64,000 bases of DNA from contig JALJCO010013725.1 of assembly GCA_023101725.1 (NCBI GenBank), positions 124,001 to 188,000 of the forward strand, given 5' to 3'. Every line of letters starts with the position of its first letter. Within the stretch, counting starts at the first letter, position 1. This document shows, in pieces, positions 63,536 through 64,000 of the stretch. Origin of the DNA: Atherinomorus stipes. Its lineage: Eukaryota; Chordata; Actinopteri; Atheriniformes; Atherinidae. The position numbers were made by a program, and so were the translations under genes. The notes under the pieces are model-generated. The model made no database searches. It saw only the letters and a program-made list of their open reading frames with translations, and had not been told where the DNA came from.

Positions 63536-63690
63536 CTACGTTTACATGCCATCAAAATTCGGGTTAAGGTCAATATTCCGGTTTCTGAAAGATCAGGAAT
63601 AACCCGTTTCCATGCGTGAGCAGACAGAGTTACTCCTGTGTACATGATTTCTGAAATCAATTGGAATATCCCGACCCAAACCGCGACGCA
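63536..63690. repeat. partial copy of the 7.7-kb MITE
   Basis: ACTACGTTTACATGCCATCA followed by CAATATTCCGG and GGAATAACCCG, as in 7746-7899. The opposite end is not clear. Confidence 0.6.
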
Positions 63691-64000
63691 CGGAGAACGT
63701 CATGATGATGGTGGATAATGAACCATCCGGGGCCACTGCGGTAAAGCCAGCCAAGTTTCAGAGTTACAGCCAAAATAACGCCAGCTGGCTTTACCGCGGA
63801 TCCGCGAGAGGCGGCTTGACTGCAGTCCGGAGTGCTGATACTGACCCACCAGCAGTAGCTACTTGACGGGTCATAGAAGGAGTGAACGTGCACTCGGAGC
63901 TGGAGCTGTGCTCATCCACGCTTCCCGTTTCCAGCAGAGTCCCCCGGACAGATGAAATTGCACCGTCAGGACTGGTGGGAACGGTTGGAATGATGAAGTT
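63691..64000. other. GC-richer sequence at the window edge, unrecognised
   Basis: AAGCCAGCCAAGTTTCAG (63745) and CGCCAGCTGGCTTTACCGCG (63780) form a partial inverted pair around 63742-63798. Probably repeat interior continuing beyond the window. Confidence 0.35.

Overview
This window is nuclear DNA from a ray-finned (teleost) fish. It is long-intron sequence from one host gene, filled with transposable elements. The evidence is three short spliced exons of a conserved animal gene, long AT-rich introns, and a typical teleost repeat load: Tc1/mariner copies, hAT-type MITEs with 8-bp target duplications, L2-clade LINE fragments and tRNA-derived SINEs. There is no bacterial-style gene organisation. 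I cannot name the species.

Host gene. I recognise three exons on the minus strand, at 60694-60800, 48464-48545 and 37722-37794. In transcript order they encode consecutive pieces of the N-terminal beta-propeller of BCAS3 (breast carcinoma amplified sequence 3, also called rudhira). All three have AG/GT splice borders, and the codon phases join exactly (0 at the first junction, 1 at the second). I found no earlier exon between 60.8 and 64 kb and no later exon below 37.7 kb, so the rest of the gene lies outside the window. BCAS3 is known as a bystander gene of the TBX2/TBX4 regulatory neighbourhood, so some repeat-free intron blocks (3430-3980, 38830-39230, 54130-54840 and more weakly 26820-27190) may be conserved regulatory elements.

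Layout. 1-10 kb: a TTAA fold-back element splitting a 26-bp minisatellite, a possible THAP-domain relic, an L2 LINE fragment carrying a SINE and flanked by hAT MITEs, a second SINE, and a deleted Tc1 copy. 10-20 kb: several MITEs, a hAT MITE with a perfect 8-bp target duplication (12126-12555), and a 2.1-kb element with about 230-bp inverted termini. 20-30 kb: an L2 fragment, two inverted copies of one repeat, a composite MITE, hairpins, and a repeat containing an inserted hairpin. 30-37 kb: a Tc1 copy with a TTAA element inside it, then an L2 LINE with an almost intact reverse-transcriptase frame. 37-50 kb: two host exons, a hAT element with another hAT nested in it, and two Tc1 copies. 50-59 kb: a 33-bp minisatellite split by a long fold-back hAT element, a long hairpin with a tetranucleotide tract in its loop, and a three-layer nested insertion. 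59-64 kb: the third exon, then more nested hAT-type elements.

Apart from bcas3 there is no intact protein-coding gene. Most open frames over 60 codons are chance frames, fragments of dead transposases or reverse transcriptases, or frames forced open by a 33-bp (11-codon) tandem repeat. Family assignments come from terminal repeats, target duplications and recognisable protein motifs read by eye; no database search was run.
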